A stretch of DNA of 46,656 bases from Anaerolineales bacterium (GTDB taxonomy: Bacteria; Chloroflexota; Anaerolineae; Anaerolineales; UBA11579). Shown piece after piece: positions 1 through 8,381 of the stretch. The stretch lies in NCBI GenBank assembly GCA_026129305.1, contig JAHCII010000004.1, positions 74,446 through 121,101 on the forward strand. The letters are read 5' to 3'. How positions within the stretch are numbered: the first letter of the stretch is position 1; each line of letters opens with the position of its first letter. The notes below the pieces were generated by a model. The model did not search any database. It saw only the letters and a list, made by a program, of their open reading frames with translations, and had not been told where the DNA came from. The position numbers and the translations under genes are program-made.

Positions 1-415
1 GGCACAGCTCGTTCGCCAGGCTGACAGAGGCGTCTGCCGGAATGCCGATCTCCAGCGCCAGCACATTCTCCAGGCTTTCCACGCGCAGCGTCATCTTGCG
101 TAGTTCCTCGGGGGATTGCGCCAGCAAGTGCACGATAACCGGCGCCGCGGCGCGCTTCCAAGCGCTGGCGTGCTTCTTTAGCGCCGCGCTCAGGCCGGGG
201 TTGGGCAGCCCGCTGTGCAGCAGCACACCGCCCGGGAACTCCAGCAGCTGCGGGGTTTCGGCTGCTCGCCGCGGCGCCAGGCTGATCGGGTTGGTGACGA
301 ACAGCCCCAGCGGCGCAGGCAGAGACTGGCCGGCGGCCGGCGCAAAACCCAGGCTGCCGGCTGCGTTCATCCACTGGCTGGGCAAATCCAGCGCGGGTGT
401 TTCCATAGGTCTCAT
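1..415 (-). CDS. Dihydroorotate dehydrogenase-like protein (N-terminal part, cut by window edge)
   Basis: The reverse strand is open from position 415 to the left edge. The translation has the FMN-dependent dihydroorotate dehydrogenase layout: an N-terminal MNAAGSLGF segment, then FVTNPISLAPR, then LLHSGLPNPGL. This family oxidises dihydroorotate to orotate in pyrimidine synthesis. The usual Lys of the T-K-(S/T) motif appears as Asn (VTNPIS), so it may be a divergent paralogue. The catalytic Cys/Ser region lies outside the window. I prefer the ATG at 415 over the in-frame ATG at 406 because a TATAAT at 428-423 ends 7 nt before it, as in the leaderless genes elsewhere here. It is divergent from the DsbA-like gene. 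Confidence 0.72.
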   Translation of the reverse strand, partial: MRPMETPALDLPSQWMNAAGSLGFAPAAGQSLPAPLGLFVTNPISLAPRRAAETPQLLEFPGGVLLHSGLPNPGLSAALKKHASAWKRAAAPVIVHLLAQSPEELRKMTLRVESLENVLALEIGIPADASVSLANELC

Positions 416-422
416 CTGCGCG

Positions 423-444
423 ATTATACGGGGCCAGCTATAAT
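423..444. promoter_or_regulatory. Back-to-back divergent leaderless promoters
   Basis: Two perfect -10 hexamers face away from each other: TATAAT on the minus strand at 428-423 and on the plus strand at 439-444, 10 bp apart. The minus box ends 7 nt before the ATG at 415. The plus box ends 6 nt before the ATG at 451. The whole intergenic gap is 35 bp, so neither mRNA can have a 5' UTR with a ribosome-binding site. No good -35 hexamer is seen on the plus side. Confidence 0.7.
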
Positions 445-450
445 TCCTGC

Positions 451-1218
451 ATGGCCACTCGCAAGAAGAACACCTCCCCGGTAGAAGTTGCTTTACCTCA
501 TGTTGAAGATGAGCTCGTCAATGTCAGAGTTAAAAAGGCGCATTTGTACGGCCTTTTGGGGTTGCTGTCCGGAGTGCTGCTTGGTTACCTGGTTTGGGGC
601 AGCAGTCTGCTCACCCCGCGCACTGCCGAACAGCCGCAGCAAAGCCTGCCCCAAGAGCAGACCTCCGGCGACATTGTGGAACGCCGCTATCAAGTGCCGA
701 TAGAGGACCATGACCCCAGTTTCGGCGCGGCTGATGCGCCCATCACCATCATTGAATTTTCCGACTTTGAGTGTCCGTTCTGCCAGCGCTACGCCACACA
801 GACCCATGCGCAGTTGATCGATACCTATGGCGACCAGATCCGCTTCGTCTACAAAGATTTCCCGCTGACCAGCATTCACCCTCAGGCCTTCCCGGCGGCG
901 TTGGCTGCCCAGTGCGCCAATGAGCAAGGAGCGTTCTGGGCTTACCACGATATGCTCTTTAGCCAGCAGTTGCCTCTGGGCGATGAGTCCTATTTGGCCT
1001 ACGCTGAGCAGGCTGGTTTGGATGCAGCCGAATTCAGCGCCTGCTACCAAGAACAGCGTTACCTGGCCGCCGTCCAGGCCGACTTTGACTTTGCCACCAC
1101 TTTGGGGGTCAGTTCCACACCGACCTTCTTCATCAACGGCATCGCCGTGATTGGCGCCCAGCCTTTCTCGGTCTTCGCCCAGATTATTGACTACGAGCTG
1201 GCCAACCTGGGGGATTAG
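451..1218 (+). CDS. Membrane-anchored DsbA-family thiol-disulfide oxidoreductase
   Basis: 255 aa. A cytoplasmic Lys/Arg-rich N-terminus is followed by one membrane helix at about residues 31-52, a linker and a DsbA/thioredoxin_4 domain. The redox motif is C108-P-F-C111 within FSDFECPFCQRY. A cis-Pro stretch (SSTPTFFING) follows late in the domain. The protein should face outward and catalyse disulfide exchange in exported proteins, like BdbD or the DsbA-like proteins of other monoderms. Start: ATG 451, 6 nt after TATAAT (439-444), with no Shine-Dalgarno. The partner oxidase (VKOR or DsbB type) is not in this window. Confidence 0.9.
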   Translation: MATRKKNTSPVEVALPHVEDELVNVRVKKAHLYGLLGLLSGVLLGYLVWGSSLLTPRTAEQPQQSLPQEQTSGDIVERRYQVPIEDHDPSFGAADAPITIIEFSDFECPFCQRYATQTHAQLIDTYGDQIRFVYKDFPLTSIHPQAFPAALAAQCANEQGAFWAYHDMLFSQQLPLGDESYLAYAEQAGLDAAEFSACYQEQRYLAAVQADFDFATTLGVSSTPTFFINGIAVIGAQPFSVFAQIIDYELANLGD

Positions 1219-1231
1219 CCAGCTGGCGCAT

Positions 1232-1696
1232 GTGAGCGTAAAGCCCAAGTTCTCGCTGGCCCAGCAAGATCCGCGGCTGGCCCCGCTGATGGAGCAGGCC
1301 AGCCACCATACGCTGGGGCAGTGGGCCAAGCAATGCGCTGAACGCGTTCTGCCTTATTTTGAACAAACCTTCCCGCACGATACGCGCCCGCGTGATGCGC
1401 TGAACACCCTGCAAGCCTGGATGGACACCGGCGTCTTCCGCATGGCCGAGATACGCCGGGCCGCGCTGGATGCGCATGCCGCTGCACGCGAGGTGGGCGC
1501 TGATACGCCAGCGCGCTCGGCGGCGCGGGCCGCCGGCCAGGCCGTGGCCACTGCGCACGTGCGCACCCATGCACCTGGCCCGGCCTTGTACGCCTTGCAG
1601 GCGATCCACAGGGACAGCGCCCGAGAGGACGCCGCCGCGGCGATCGCCGAAGAACGCGACTGGCAATATCAGCGTTTGCTGGAGCTGGTCTCGTGA
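1232..1696 (+). CDS. Putative immunity protein, Imm-5-like helical domain
   Basis: 154 aa from GTG 1232. The frame is open upstream to 1151, but that part overlaps the DsbA-like gene. The sequence has the pattern of proteins annotated as putative immunity protein (Imm-5-like): LGQWAKQCAERVLPYFE, then RPRDALNTLQAWMD, then an Ala-rich helix with AARAAGQAVATAHVRTHA. It is predicted all-helical and cytosolic. No toxin gene is nearby, so an immunity role is by family resemblance only. It ends in a 4-base overlap (GTGA) with the acetyltransferase gene, suggesting co-translation. No clear Shine-Dalgarno precedes the GTG, so the start is uncertain. Confidence 0.7.
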   Translation: MSVKPKFSLAQQDPRLAPLMEQASHHTLGQWAKQCAERVLPYFEQTFPHDTRPRDALNTLQAWMDTGVFRMAEIRRAALDAHAAAREVGADTPARSAARAAGQAVATAHVRTHAPGPALYALQAIHRDSAREDAAAAIAEERDWQYQRLLELVS

Positions 1697-2304
1697 AAAC
1701 AGAAGAAGCCGCTCTGCAGATTGTGCCGGCTGGCCCACAGCATTGGGATGACCTGCTGGAGTTCTTTGAGCGCATCCCCTGCACCTGCCAGTACTGGCGG
1801 GTGTCCTCTTCGGAATACAGTGGAGCCAGGAAAGAGAGCCTCAAGGCCTGGGTGGCCGCCCGGCGGGCTGCCTTGCGTGCCCAGCTGAACGAGCCCACGC
1901 CGCCTGGTGTACTGGCCTACTTGGATGGCCAGTTGGTGGGCTGGTGTGGCTTTGGGCCGCGCCCGCAGATGGAGCGTTTAGTCCGTTCCCGAACGATCCC
2001 CAAGATAGATGAGCAGCCGGTCTGGTCGGTAGTGTGCTTTATCGTGCGCACGGGTTTCCGCCGCCGCGGCATTACCGCCGCGCTGCTGCAGGGCGTCATC
2101 GACTGTGCCCGCCAACACGGCGCACCAGGGCTGGAGGCCTACCCGGTGGACCCGGAGGGTCAGCGCATCAGCGGCGCTTTCGCCTACGTCGGCACCACGT
2201 CCATGTTCGAGCGCGCCGGCTTCCAGCGTGTGCTGCTCACGGATGCGACCAGCGCCAAGCTTCCGCGCTGGCTGATGCGGATGGAGATTGAGACTGGAGA
2301 GTAG
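1693..2304 (+). CDS. GNAT-family N-acetyltransferase
   Basis: 203 aa with GTG start overlapping the previous stop. The acetyl-CoA pyrophosphate-binding motif A is seen as VRTGFRRRGITAALLQG at about residues 117-133, preceded by the beta-4 strand WSVVCFIV and followed by the GTTSMFERAGF beta-5/alpha-4 region. The N-terminal part holds a conserved-looking CTCQYWR stretch found in a subgroup of environmental GNATs. The substrate cannot be told. Translational coupling with the Imm-5-like gene suggests a two-gene unit. Confidence 0.85.
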   Translation: MKTEEAALQIVPAGPQHWDDLLEFFERIPCTCQYWRVSSSEYSGARKESLKAWVAARRAALRAQLNEPTPPGVLAYLDGQLVGWCGFGPRPQMERLVRSRTIPKIDEQPVWSVVCFIVRTGFRRRGITAALLQGVIDCARQHGAPGLEAYPVDPEGQRISGAFAYVGTTSMFERAGFQRVLLTDATSAKLPRWLMRMEIETGE

Positions 2305-2329
2305 AGATTGGTAATTAATCTCCAGTCTC
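2290..2329. terminator. Inverted repeat between convergent genes
   Basis: An 11-bp perfect inverted repeat (GAGACTGGAGA at 2290-2300, complement at 2319-2329) spans the end of the acetyltransferase gene and the gap before the convergent methyltransferase gene. It has no U-tract, so a terminator or RNA 3'-end hairpin role is only likely. Confidence 0.4.
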
Positions 2330-2335
2330 TGTTCG

Positions 2336-3238
2336 CTAGCTACTCGACTTGAAGTTATAAATCCCATTCACTCGCCCCCAGCGGCGTTGGCAGCCCGGAC
2401 AGGCGAGGACATCACCAACCTGCTCCGGCAGTGGGGTGCCGCATTCGGGGCATTTGAAGAAGCCCTGGCCGGCGGATGCCCCTTGATCGTTGGCGCGCAT
2501 GCGGTAGAACAGGCTGGGCGTGTACTGCCACAGCGCCCCGGTCGGCTGGAGGGCTGCGTCCGCCCCGACCAGCAGGCCCAGCGGGATATTGCGCTTCAGC
2601 CAACCCATGCGGAAATGCGAGACGCTCAGCTGGCGTTCGATGCGGAAACCGGCTTCTTTCAGCCAGCCGCGCATCGTGTGCGGGTGAAAATCGAAATTCA
2701 ACGGAATGTACTCGACCTGCTCGGGAGTGAACGGGTTCCACGTTTGCCGGCCGGCCCAGTAACGCAAAATGGCTTTGAGGTTGCGCTTGTTGGCGAATTC
2801 CAGCAGGAAGACCCCCCTGGGTTGCATCACCTGGCGCAATTGGGCCAGCGCCCGCGGCGCCTCAGCCAGGTGATGGATCACGCGGATCATGGTCACGCCG
2901 TCGAACAGTCCATCCACAAAAGGCAGTTTGTAGACATCGGCGGCCACATAGATATAGCGCGGGTCTGTCCCCAGGCGCTGCTGGGCCTGCTCCAACTGCG
3001 TGGTGGAATAATCCATCACCACGATGCGCTGGTAGCCATGGTAGCGCGGCGTGTTGCGCCCGGCTCCGGCGCCCACTTCCAGCAATAACTTGCCGTTGCT
3101 GGGCAGCAAACGCCGGATGGCGACAGCTTCTACCTGATCTTCGTATTGGCGTTCGCCTTGCTCCCAAAAACGCTGCTGATAATCGGACCCCTCATAATCA
3201 CAAATTGGCGGATGATCGTTCTGCACCTCAGGCGGCAT
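2336..3238 (-). CDS. Class I SAM methyltransferase with C-terminal zinc ribbon
   Basis: 300 aa from ATG 3238. The frame is open to 3301, but the longer form would overlap the upstream gene by 70 bases; ATG 3238 overlaps it by only 11. Motif I is [15 protein letters not shown], followed by VVMDYS (ribose-binding acidic loop region), [15 protein letters not shown] and [12 protein letters not shown], typical of Methyltransf_11. A C-terminal ribbon, C-x2-C-x13-C-x2-C (CPEC ... CPGC), then [10 protein letters not shown], resembles Trm112/RlmA-type zinc-binding domains. It lies downstream of UDP-glucose dehydrogenase, so it may modify a sugar or lipid substrate, but that is inference from position. 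Confidence 0.85.
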   Translation of the reverse strand: MPPEVQNDHPPICDYEGSDYQQRFWEQGERQYEDQVEAVAIRRLLPSNGKLLLEVGAGAGRNTPRYHGYQRIVVMDYSTTQLEQAQQRLGTDPRYIYVAADVYKLPFVDGLFDGVTMIRVIHHLAEAPRALAQLRQVMQPRGVFLLEFANKRNLKAILRYWAGRQTWNPFTPEQVEYIPLNFDFHPHTMRGWLKEAGFRIERQLSVSHFRMGWLKRNIPLGLLVGADAALQPTGALWQYTPSLFYRMRANDQGASAGQGFFKCPECGTPLPEQVGDVLACPGCQRRWGRVNGIYNFKSSS

Positions 3239-4577
3239 GGGGCCGGACCTCGATCTTGGTTTGCGCGGCGCCATTCTCGTTGTAGCCGCGCCCGATGCCA
3301 TAATACTGAAAGCCCATGCCGCGCAGGATCTGCGGCTGGTACAGATTGCGCCCGTCCACCAGCACGGGCTGCTTCATGCTGTTGCGGATGCGCAGCATGT
3401 CCAGGTTCTTGAACTCGTTCCACTCGGTGGCCACCAGCAGGGCGTCGCAGTCTTGGGCCAGTTGATAAGCATTCTCGGCCATCTCGACCTTGGGCAGCAG
3501 CTCACTGGCGGCCGGCATGGCCACCGGGTCATAAGCGGTCACTTCAGCGCCGGCGGCCAGCAGGGCTTCGGCAATGTCGATCGAGGGCGCTTCACGCATG
3601 TCGTCGGTGTTGGCCTTGAAGGCCAGGCCCAGCAGGCCGATGCGACGGCCTTGCAGCCCGCCCAGCGCCTGTTCCAGGCGGCGCACGGCGTGGTCGCGGC
3701 GGCGCACGTTCACGTCCATCACCGCATTCAAAATGCGCGGCTCGTGGCCCATCTCTTCGGCCATGTAGGCCAGGGCTTTCACGTCCTTGGGGAAGCAGGA
3801 ACCGCCGTAGCCCAGGCCGGCTTCCAGGAACTGCTTGCCGATGCGGGTATCAAAACCCATGCCGGCCGCCACTTCTTTCACATCCGCCCCCAGCGACTCG
3901 CAGACGTCGGCGATCTCATTAATGAAGGAGATCTTGGTGGCCAGGAAGGCATTGGAGGCGTATTTGATCATTTCAGCGGTGCGCAGGTCGGTGATCACGA
4001 TTGGGGCGCGCAGTGGCAGATGCAGCTGGGCCACTTTGTCGGCGGCTTCGCGGTGCAGGGAGCCCAGCACGGTGCGGTGTGGGTTCATGAAGTCGCTGAT
4101 CGCGGCGCCTTCGCGCAGAAATTCGGGACAAGACACCACCCAGAAATCCATCGGCTTGGGCTGGGCCTGCCTAATGATCTCGGCTACAAAGTCACCTGTG
4201 CCCACCGGCACGGTGGACTTGTTGATCACCACCAGCGGAGCTTGCATGTGCTCGGCAATCGAGCGCGCCGCTGATTCTACGTACTTGAGGTCAGCTTCCC
4301 CATCGACGCCGGAGGGCGTGCCTACGCAAATAAAGACGAACTCGCTGTCCTGCAAGGCTTCAGGGTATGAGGTGGTGAACTGCAGGCGGCCGGCCTGCAC
4401 GTTGCGCTGCACCAGTTCCTCCAAGCCGGGTTCGTAGATTGGCATTTCGCCGCGCTTCAACCCGGCGACGCGTTCTTCATTTACATCCAGAGCGATGACC
4501 TGGTTGCCCAGGTCACTAAAGCAGGCGGCGGTGACCAGGCCCACATAGCCCACTCCAATTACACTGATTTTCTTCAT
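3228..4577 (-). CDS. ugd: UDP-glucose / GDP-mannose dehydrogenase family (UDP-glucose 6-dehydrogenase)
   Basis: 449 aa, full family length. The N-terminal Rossmann motif [15 protein letters not shown] is intact, then [18 protein letters not shown] and NKSTVPVGT. The catalytic Cys is in [14 protein letters not shown] (about residue 260), and the C-terminal UDP-binding domain has [17 protein letters not shown]. It oxidises UDP-glucose to UDP-glucuronate in the cytosol for surface polysaccharide. Start: ATG 4577 with a GGAG Shine-Dalgarno 5 nt upstream and a possible -10 (TATCAT) at 4613-4608 on the minus strand. It is the first gene of a two-gene unit with the methyltransferase. Confidence 0.95.
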   Translation of the reverse strand: MKKISVIGVGYVGLVTAACFSDLGNQVIALDVNEERVAGLKRGEMPIYEPGLEELVQRNVQAGRLQFTTSYPEALQDSEFVFICVGTPSGVDGEADLKYVESAARSIAEHMQAPLVVINKSTVPVGTGDFVAEIIRQAQPKPMDFWVVSCPEFLREGAAISDFMNPHRTVLGSLHREAADKVAQLHLPLRAPIVITDLRTAEMIKYASNAFLATKISFINEIADVCESLGADVKEVAAGMGFDTRIGKQFLEAGLGYGGSCFPKDVKALAYMAEEMGHEPRILNAVMDVNVRRRDHAVRRLEQALGGLQGRRIGLLGLAFKANTDDMREAPSIDIAEALLAAGAEVTAYDPVAMPAASELLPKVEMAENAYQLAQDCDALLVATEWNEFKNLDMLRIRNSMKQPVLVDGRNLYQPQILRGMGFQYYGIGRGYNENGAAQTKIEVRPHAA

Positions 4578-4641
4578 TCAAACTCCGCAAAAAATCCGGT
4601 TTGGGCAATGATAACACCGGCAAATCTCGATTGTTGGGCGT

Positions 4642-4647
4642 TAGAAT
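4642..4647 (+). promoter_or_regulatory. -10 box of a leaderless gene (TAGAAT)
   Basis: TAGAAT ends 6 nt before the GTG at 4654, the same spacing as at 439-444. The gap to the divergent ugd start is 76 bp. Confidence 0.6.
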
Positions 4648-4653
4648 GACGCT

Positions 4654-5433
4654 GTGAAGCGCCTGATATTTATGCTGTGCTGGTTGTTGGCCGCCTGTGC
4701 GGCGCCTGTAGTGGAGCCGGCGCCCAGCCCCAACCCGTCCCCAGTGCCGACTGAGACGCCACAAGCCACTGCCAGCGCCACCCCCCTGCCTACACCCACG
4801 TCCATTCCGGTCAGCGCACTGTGCCCTCCGCTGGCGGGACATTCTTTCCAGGCTTTGCTCGGCTACATCAGCCAGGAGTTCCGCGCCCCGCCCAGCAGCA
4901 GCGACTGGGATGGCGGCCACCATGGCCTGGACTTTGCCTACTACCAGCGCAATGACCCGGGCGGGCAAGGCGGGCATATTGACGGCGCCGCGCTGCAGTC
5001 CGCCCTGGATGGCTATGTGGCCGGGCTGGGCTATGCGTCCATTTACGGCTATTACCTGATCGTGGAGACGCCTTGGGCACAGCTACCTCCGGATCTGGCG
5101 GCGCTGTTTGAAGTGGCACAGGGCCAGTCGCTTTACCTGCTGTATGCGCACCTCCAGAACGAGGCATCCTTCGTGATGCGTGAACCGCTGGATTGCGGCC
5201 AGGGGCTGGGCCAAGTAGGCGCCAGCGGCGATGCCTACTTTGTCGTGGAGCCGCACCTGCATTTTGAGATCCGGGTCGGGACCAGTGGCATCGCCCTGGG
5301 ACCGATGACGTACTACACCGCAGAGGCCAGCCAGGCCGAGCAAGATGAGTACCGCCGTTGGCGCAACAGCCCCGATTTTGTGCTGCACGATCCGCTGCCG
5401 TTCTTCGAGCATGGAGCGCAGCACGGCGGCTGA
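4654..5433 (+). CDS. M23 (LytM-type) peptidase lipoprotein
   Basis: 259 aa, GTG start. A type II signal peptide with lipobox LAAC (Cys15) is followed by a Pro/Thr-rich linker (about residues 20-55). The peptidase core has both M23 metal motifs: H-x3-D in HHGLDFA and H-x-H in PHLHFEIRVG, with YAHL between them. The zinc site therefore looks complete. M23 enzymes cleave peptidoglycan peptide bridges. It is expected on the outer face of the cytoplasmic membrane. It has its own leaderless promoter and ends before the hutU gene. Confidence 0.85.
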   Translation: MKRLIFMLCWLLAACAAPVVEPAPSPNPSPVPTETPQATASATPLPTPTSIPVSALCPPLAGHSFQALLGYISQEFRAPPSSSDWDGGHHGLDFAYYQRNDPGGQGGHIDGAALQSALDGYVAGLGYASIYGYYLIVETPWAQLPPDLAALFEVAQGQSLYLLYAHLQNEASFVMREPLDCGQGLGQVGASGDAYFVVEPHLHFEIRVGTSGIALGPMTYYTAEASQAEQDEYRRWRNSPDFVLHDPLPFFEHGAQHGG

Positions 5434-5490
5434 CCCAAGACCGCCAAGGTTATGCAGTACACTGGCGCTGGCACCAACAAAGGACAATCA

Positions 5491-7146
5491 ATGAATACAC
5501 CCCGAGTAATCCGCTCCCCGCGCGGCACTGAATTGCACTGCCAAAATTGGCTGATCGAAGCCGTCTACCGCATGCTGCAAAACAACCTGGACCCCGAGGT
5601 GGCCGAGCGTCCCGAAGATCTGGTGGTGTACGGCGGCCGCGGCCAGGCCGCCCGCTCCTGGGAAGCTTTCGACGCGATCCTCGAGACACTGCGCACCATG
5701 CAGCCGGACGAAACCCTGCTGGTGCAGTCGGGCAAGCCGGTGGCCGTCTTCCGTACGCACGCGGATGCGCCGCGGGCATTGATCGCCAATTCCAACCTGG
5801 TGCCGCACTGGGCCACCCAGCAGCATTTTGACGACCTGGCGGCCAAGGGCCTGATGATGTACGGCCAGATGACCGCCGGTTCTTGGATCTATATTGGCAC
5901 GCAGGGCATTCTGCAGGGCACCTACGAGACGCTCGGCTCGCTGGCCCAGCAGCGCGGCTGGCCTTCGCTGCGCGGCAAGTTCGTGCTGACCGCCGGCCTG
6001 GGCGGCATGGGCGGCGCCCAACCACTGGCGGTTACCATGAACGAAGGTGTGGCCCTGGTGGTGGAGGTGGATGCGGCCCGGGCGCACCGCCGGCGCGAGA
6101 TCGGCTACATCGACGCGGTGGTGGACGCGCTGGAAGAGGCCATGACCTTGGTCGAAGAGTCCGTGCAGGCTGGGCAGCCGCGCTCGATCGGCTTGATCGG
6201 CAACGCGGCTGAGATCTTCCCGGAATTGCTGGCGCGCGGCATCATTCCCGACGTGGTCACTGACCAAACCCCGGCCCACGATATGCTGGCCTATATCCCT
6301 GCCGGCATGAGCCTGGAGGAGGCTGACGCACTGCGCAACAGCGACCCGGCCGAATTCGAGCGCCGCTCACAGGCCAGCATGGCCCGCCATGTGGAGGCCA
6401 TGCTGGGTTTCCAACAGCGCGGCAGCGAAGTCTTCGATTACGGCAATAACCTGCGCCAACGCGCTCTGGACTACGGCGTCCAGAATGCCTTCGATTTTCC
6501 CGGCTTTGTGCCGGCCTATATTCGCCCATTGTTCTGCGAAGGCAAAGGCCCTTTCCGCTGGGTGGCGCTCAGCGGCGACCCGCAGGACATTTATAAGACG
6601 GATGCCGCCATCGCTGAGCTGTTCCCCGAGGACCAGCACTTGCAGCGCTGGCTGAAGTTGGCACGCGAACGCGTTCCCTTCCAGGGCCTGCCCGCCCGCA
6701 TTTGCTGGCTGGGTTATGGCGAGCGCGCCAAGGCAGGCTTGCGCTTCAATGAGATGGTGGCCAGCGGCGAGCTGAGCGCGCCGATCGTGATCGGCCGTGA
6801 CCACTTGGACTCAGGTTCGGTGGCTTCACCTAACCGTGAAACTGAGGGCATGCAGGACGGCACCGATGCGGTCAGCGACTGGCCGATCCTCAACGCGCTG
6901 GTCAACGCGGTGGGCGGCGCCACTTGGGTGTCCTTCCACCACGGCGGCGGCGTGGGCATCGGCTACAGCCAGCACGCCGGCCAGGTGATCGTGGCCGACG
7001 GCACGCCCGAAGCCGCCCAACGCATTGAGCGCGTGCTGACCAGCGACCCCGGCATGGGCGTGGTGCGCCACGCCGACGCCGGCTACCGCGAGGCGATTGA
7101 CTTCGCCCGAGAGCATGGGATTAGGATCCCCATGCTTAAGTCCTAG
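5491..7146 (+). CDS. hutU: Urocanate hydratase
   Basis: 551 aa, standard length. The frame extends to 5452, but ATG 5491 has AAAGGA 6-11 nt upstream and the usual N-terminus. Family signatures seen: [13 protein letters not shown], the NAD-binding loop [32 protein letters not shown] with the conserved Cys, [19 protein letters not shown], and [17 protein letters not shown]. It converts urocanate to 4-imidazolone-5-propionate, the second step of histidine degradation, with tightly bound NAD+. No hutH, hutI or hutG is adjacent; an MFS transporter follows 20 nt downstream. Confidence 0.96.
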   Translation: MNTPRVIRSPRGTELHCQNWLIEAVYRMLQNNLDPEVAERPEDLVVYGGRGQAARSWEAFDAILETLRTMQPDETLLVQSGKPVAVFRTHADAPRALIANSNLVPHWATQQHFDDLAAKGLMMYGQMTAGSWIYIGTQGILQGTYETLGSLAQQRGWPSLRGKFVLTAGLGGMGGAQPLAVTMNEGVALVVEVDAARAHRRREIGYIDAVVDALEEAMTLVEESVQAGQPRSIGLIGNAAEIFPELLARGIIPDVVTDQTPAHDMLAYIPAGMSLEEADALRNSDPAEFERRSQASMARHVEAMLGFQQRGSEVFDYGNNLRQRALDYGVQNAFDFPGFVPAYIRPLFCEGKGPFRWVALSGDPQDIYKTDAAIAELFPEDQHLQRWLKLARERVPFQGLPARICWLGYGERAKAGLRFNEMVASGELSAPIVIGRDHLDSGSVASPNRETEGMQDGTDAVSDWPILNALVNAVGGATWVSFHHGGGVGIGYSQHAGQVIVADGTPEAAQRIERVLTSDPGMGVVRHADAGYREAIDFAREHGIRIPMLKS

Positions 7147-7166
7147 TTTTTGAGGCTCATCGACCA

Positions 7167-8324
7167 ATGAAAACCTCTGCCCTGGGCTGGCAACTGGCCC
7201 TGTTTACGCTGATTCGCACGGTGGTCAGCACGGCCTATCGGATGGTCTACCCCTTTCTGGGCGTTTTCCGGGATGGGCTGGGCGTGCCCTTGGATTCGCT
7301 GACTTACGCCGTCGGCTTGCGCTCCTTGGTGGCCGGCCTGCTGGGGCCGCTGTTGGCCGCGCAAGGTGACCTGCGCGGGCGCAAGACCGGGATGCTGCTG
7401 GGTCAGCTGACCTTTCTGGCGGGGATGAGCGCAGTAGTGCTGTGGCCCAGCTTCCCTACATTCGTACTTGCCCTGATCCTTTCTGCGCTGGGCAAGGTCA
7501 CCTTTGACCCGACCATGCAGGCCTACATTGCCGATCGGGTACCCTACAGCCGGCGCAGCGTGTTCCTGACTGTCACGGAATTCAGCTGGTCTGGCGCCTT
7601 TCTGCTTGGCATGCCGCTGGTCGGCTGGATCATTGCTGAGCGGGGCTGGATAAGCCCATTCTATTTGCTGGGCGGGGTGGCTTTGCTGGCTATGATCATC
7701 TTTTACAAGAGCCTCCCGGCAGACCCGCCGCAGGCTGCCCAGCGGCCCAACCTGCTCAGAGAATTGCTGGCCTCCAAACCGGCTTTGGCAGCCTTGGGGT
7801 TGACCTTCTTTTCCTGTGTGGCCAACGAGTTCATCAATCTGACTTTTGGCATTTGGCTCGAGGAGCGTTTCGCCCTGCGCTTGCTGGCTCTTGGCGCCAC
7901 GGCAGCCATCCTGGGGGCCGCCGAGTTGAGCGGCGAGGGCCTGGTGGCTGCATTCACGGACCGCCTGGGGAAGCGCCGGGCGATCGTGCTGGGCTTGCTG
8001 GTCAATTGCCTGGCGGTGATCGCTCTGCCCATCGCAGGCGGCATGAACCTGTTGGCAGCTCAGGTGACGCTGTTCTTGTTTTACATCAGCTTCGAGTTCT
8101 TCATTGTCAGCGCCATCCCGCTGATGACCGAGGTGATGCCGCAGGCGCGCACGACGATGATGGCAGGCTTCTTCACCAGCGCCTCAGTCAGCCGGGCGTT
8201 GGCCAGCCTGCTGGTGCCGGCCCTGTTTGGCTGGGGCTTTTGGTTCGTGGTGCTGGCTGCGGTGGCCAGCAACCTGCTGGCCCTGGCTTTTGTCAGCCGG
8301 GTGCGCCTGGCGGCCGAAGGCTGA
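7167..8324 (+). CDS. MFS transporter
   Basis: 385 aa with about 12 predicted membrane helices. The loop 2-3 region carries the MFS-A-like motif (AAQGDLRGRKTGMLLGQ), and a second copy is seen at the mid-protein repeat (AFTDRLGKRRAIVLGL), matching the 6+6 fold. The substrate is unknown. It lies 20 nt after hutU on the same strand, so uptake or export of histidine or urocanate is a position-based guess. No strong Shine-Dalgarno precedes ATG 7167. Confidence 0.85.
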   Translation: MKTSALGWQLALFTLIRTVVSTAYRMVYPFLGVFRDGLGVPLDSLTYAVGLRSLVAGLLGPLLAAQGDLRGRKTGMLLGQLTFLAGMSAVVLWPSFPTFVLALILSALGKVTFDPTMQAYIADRVPYSRRSVFLTVTEFSWSGAFLLGMPLVGWIIAERGWISPFYLLGGVALLAMIIFYKSLPADPPQAAQRPNLLRELLASKPALAALGLTFFSCVANEFINLTFGIWLEERFALRLLALGATAAILGAAELSGEGLVAAFTDRLGKRRAIVLGLLVNCLAVIALPIAGGMNLLAAQVTLFLFYISFEFFIVSAIPLMTEVMPQARTTMMAGFFTSASVSRALASLLVPALFGWGFWFVVLAAVASNLLALAFVSRVRLAAEG

Positions 8325-8351
8325 GCCTGCCTTAATATACGGCTTAATCCC

Positions 8352-8375
8352 AGCCGCCAACGCGGCGGCTATAAT
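8352..8375 (+). promoter_or_regulatory. Hairpin merged with a leaderless promoter
   Basis: A 7-bp hairpin (AGCCGCC 8352-8358, loop AACGC, GGCGGCT 8364-8370) follows the MFS gene. Its last T is the first base of TATAAT (8370-8375), which ends 6 nt before ATG 8382. The same bases can serve as the MFS gene's 3' hairpin and as the next gene's -10 box. Confidence 0.55.
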
Positions 8376-8381
8376 TTCCCC

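Noticed and set aside
493..1329. Long open frame on the minus strand opposite the DsbA-like gene
   Set aside because: It mirrors a clearly recognisable gene, has no family pattern and no promoter. GC-rich genes often leave such antisense frames open.
3237..4274. 345-codon plus-strand frame inside ugd
   Set aside because: Complement of a complete UDP-glucose dehydrogenase; the composition is His/Gly-rich without domain pattern.
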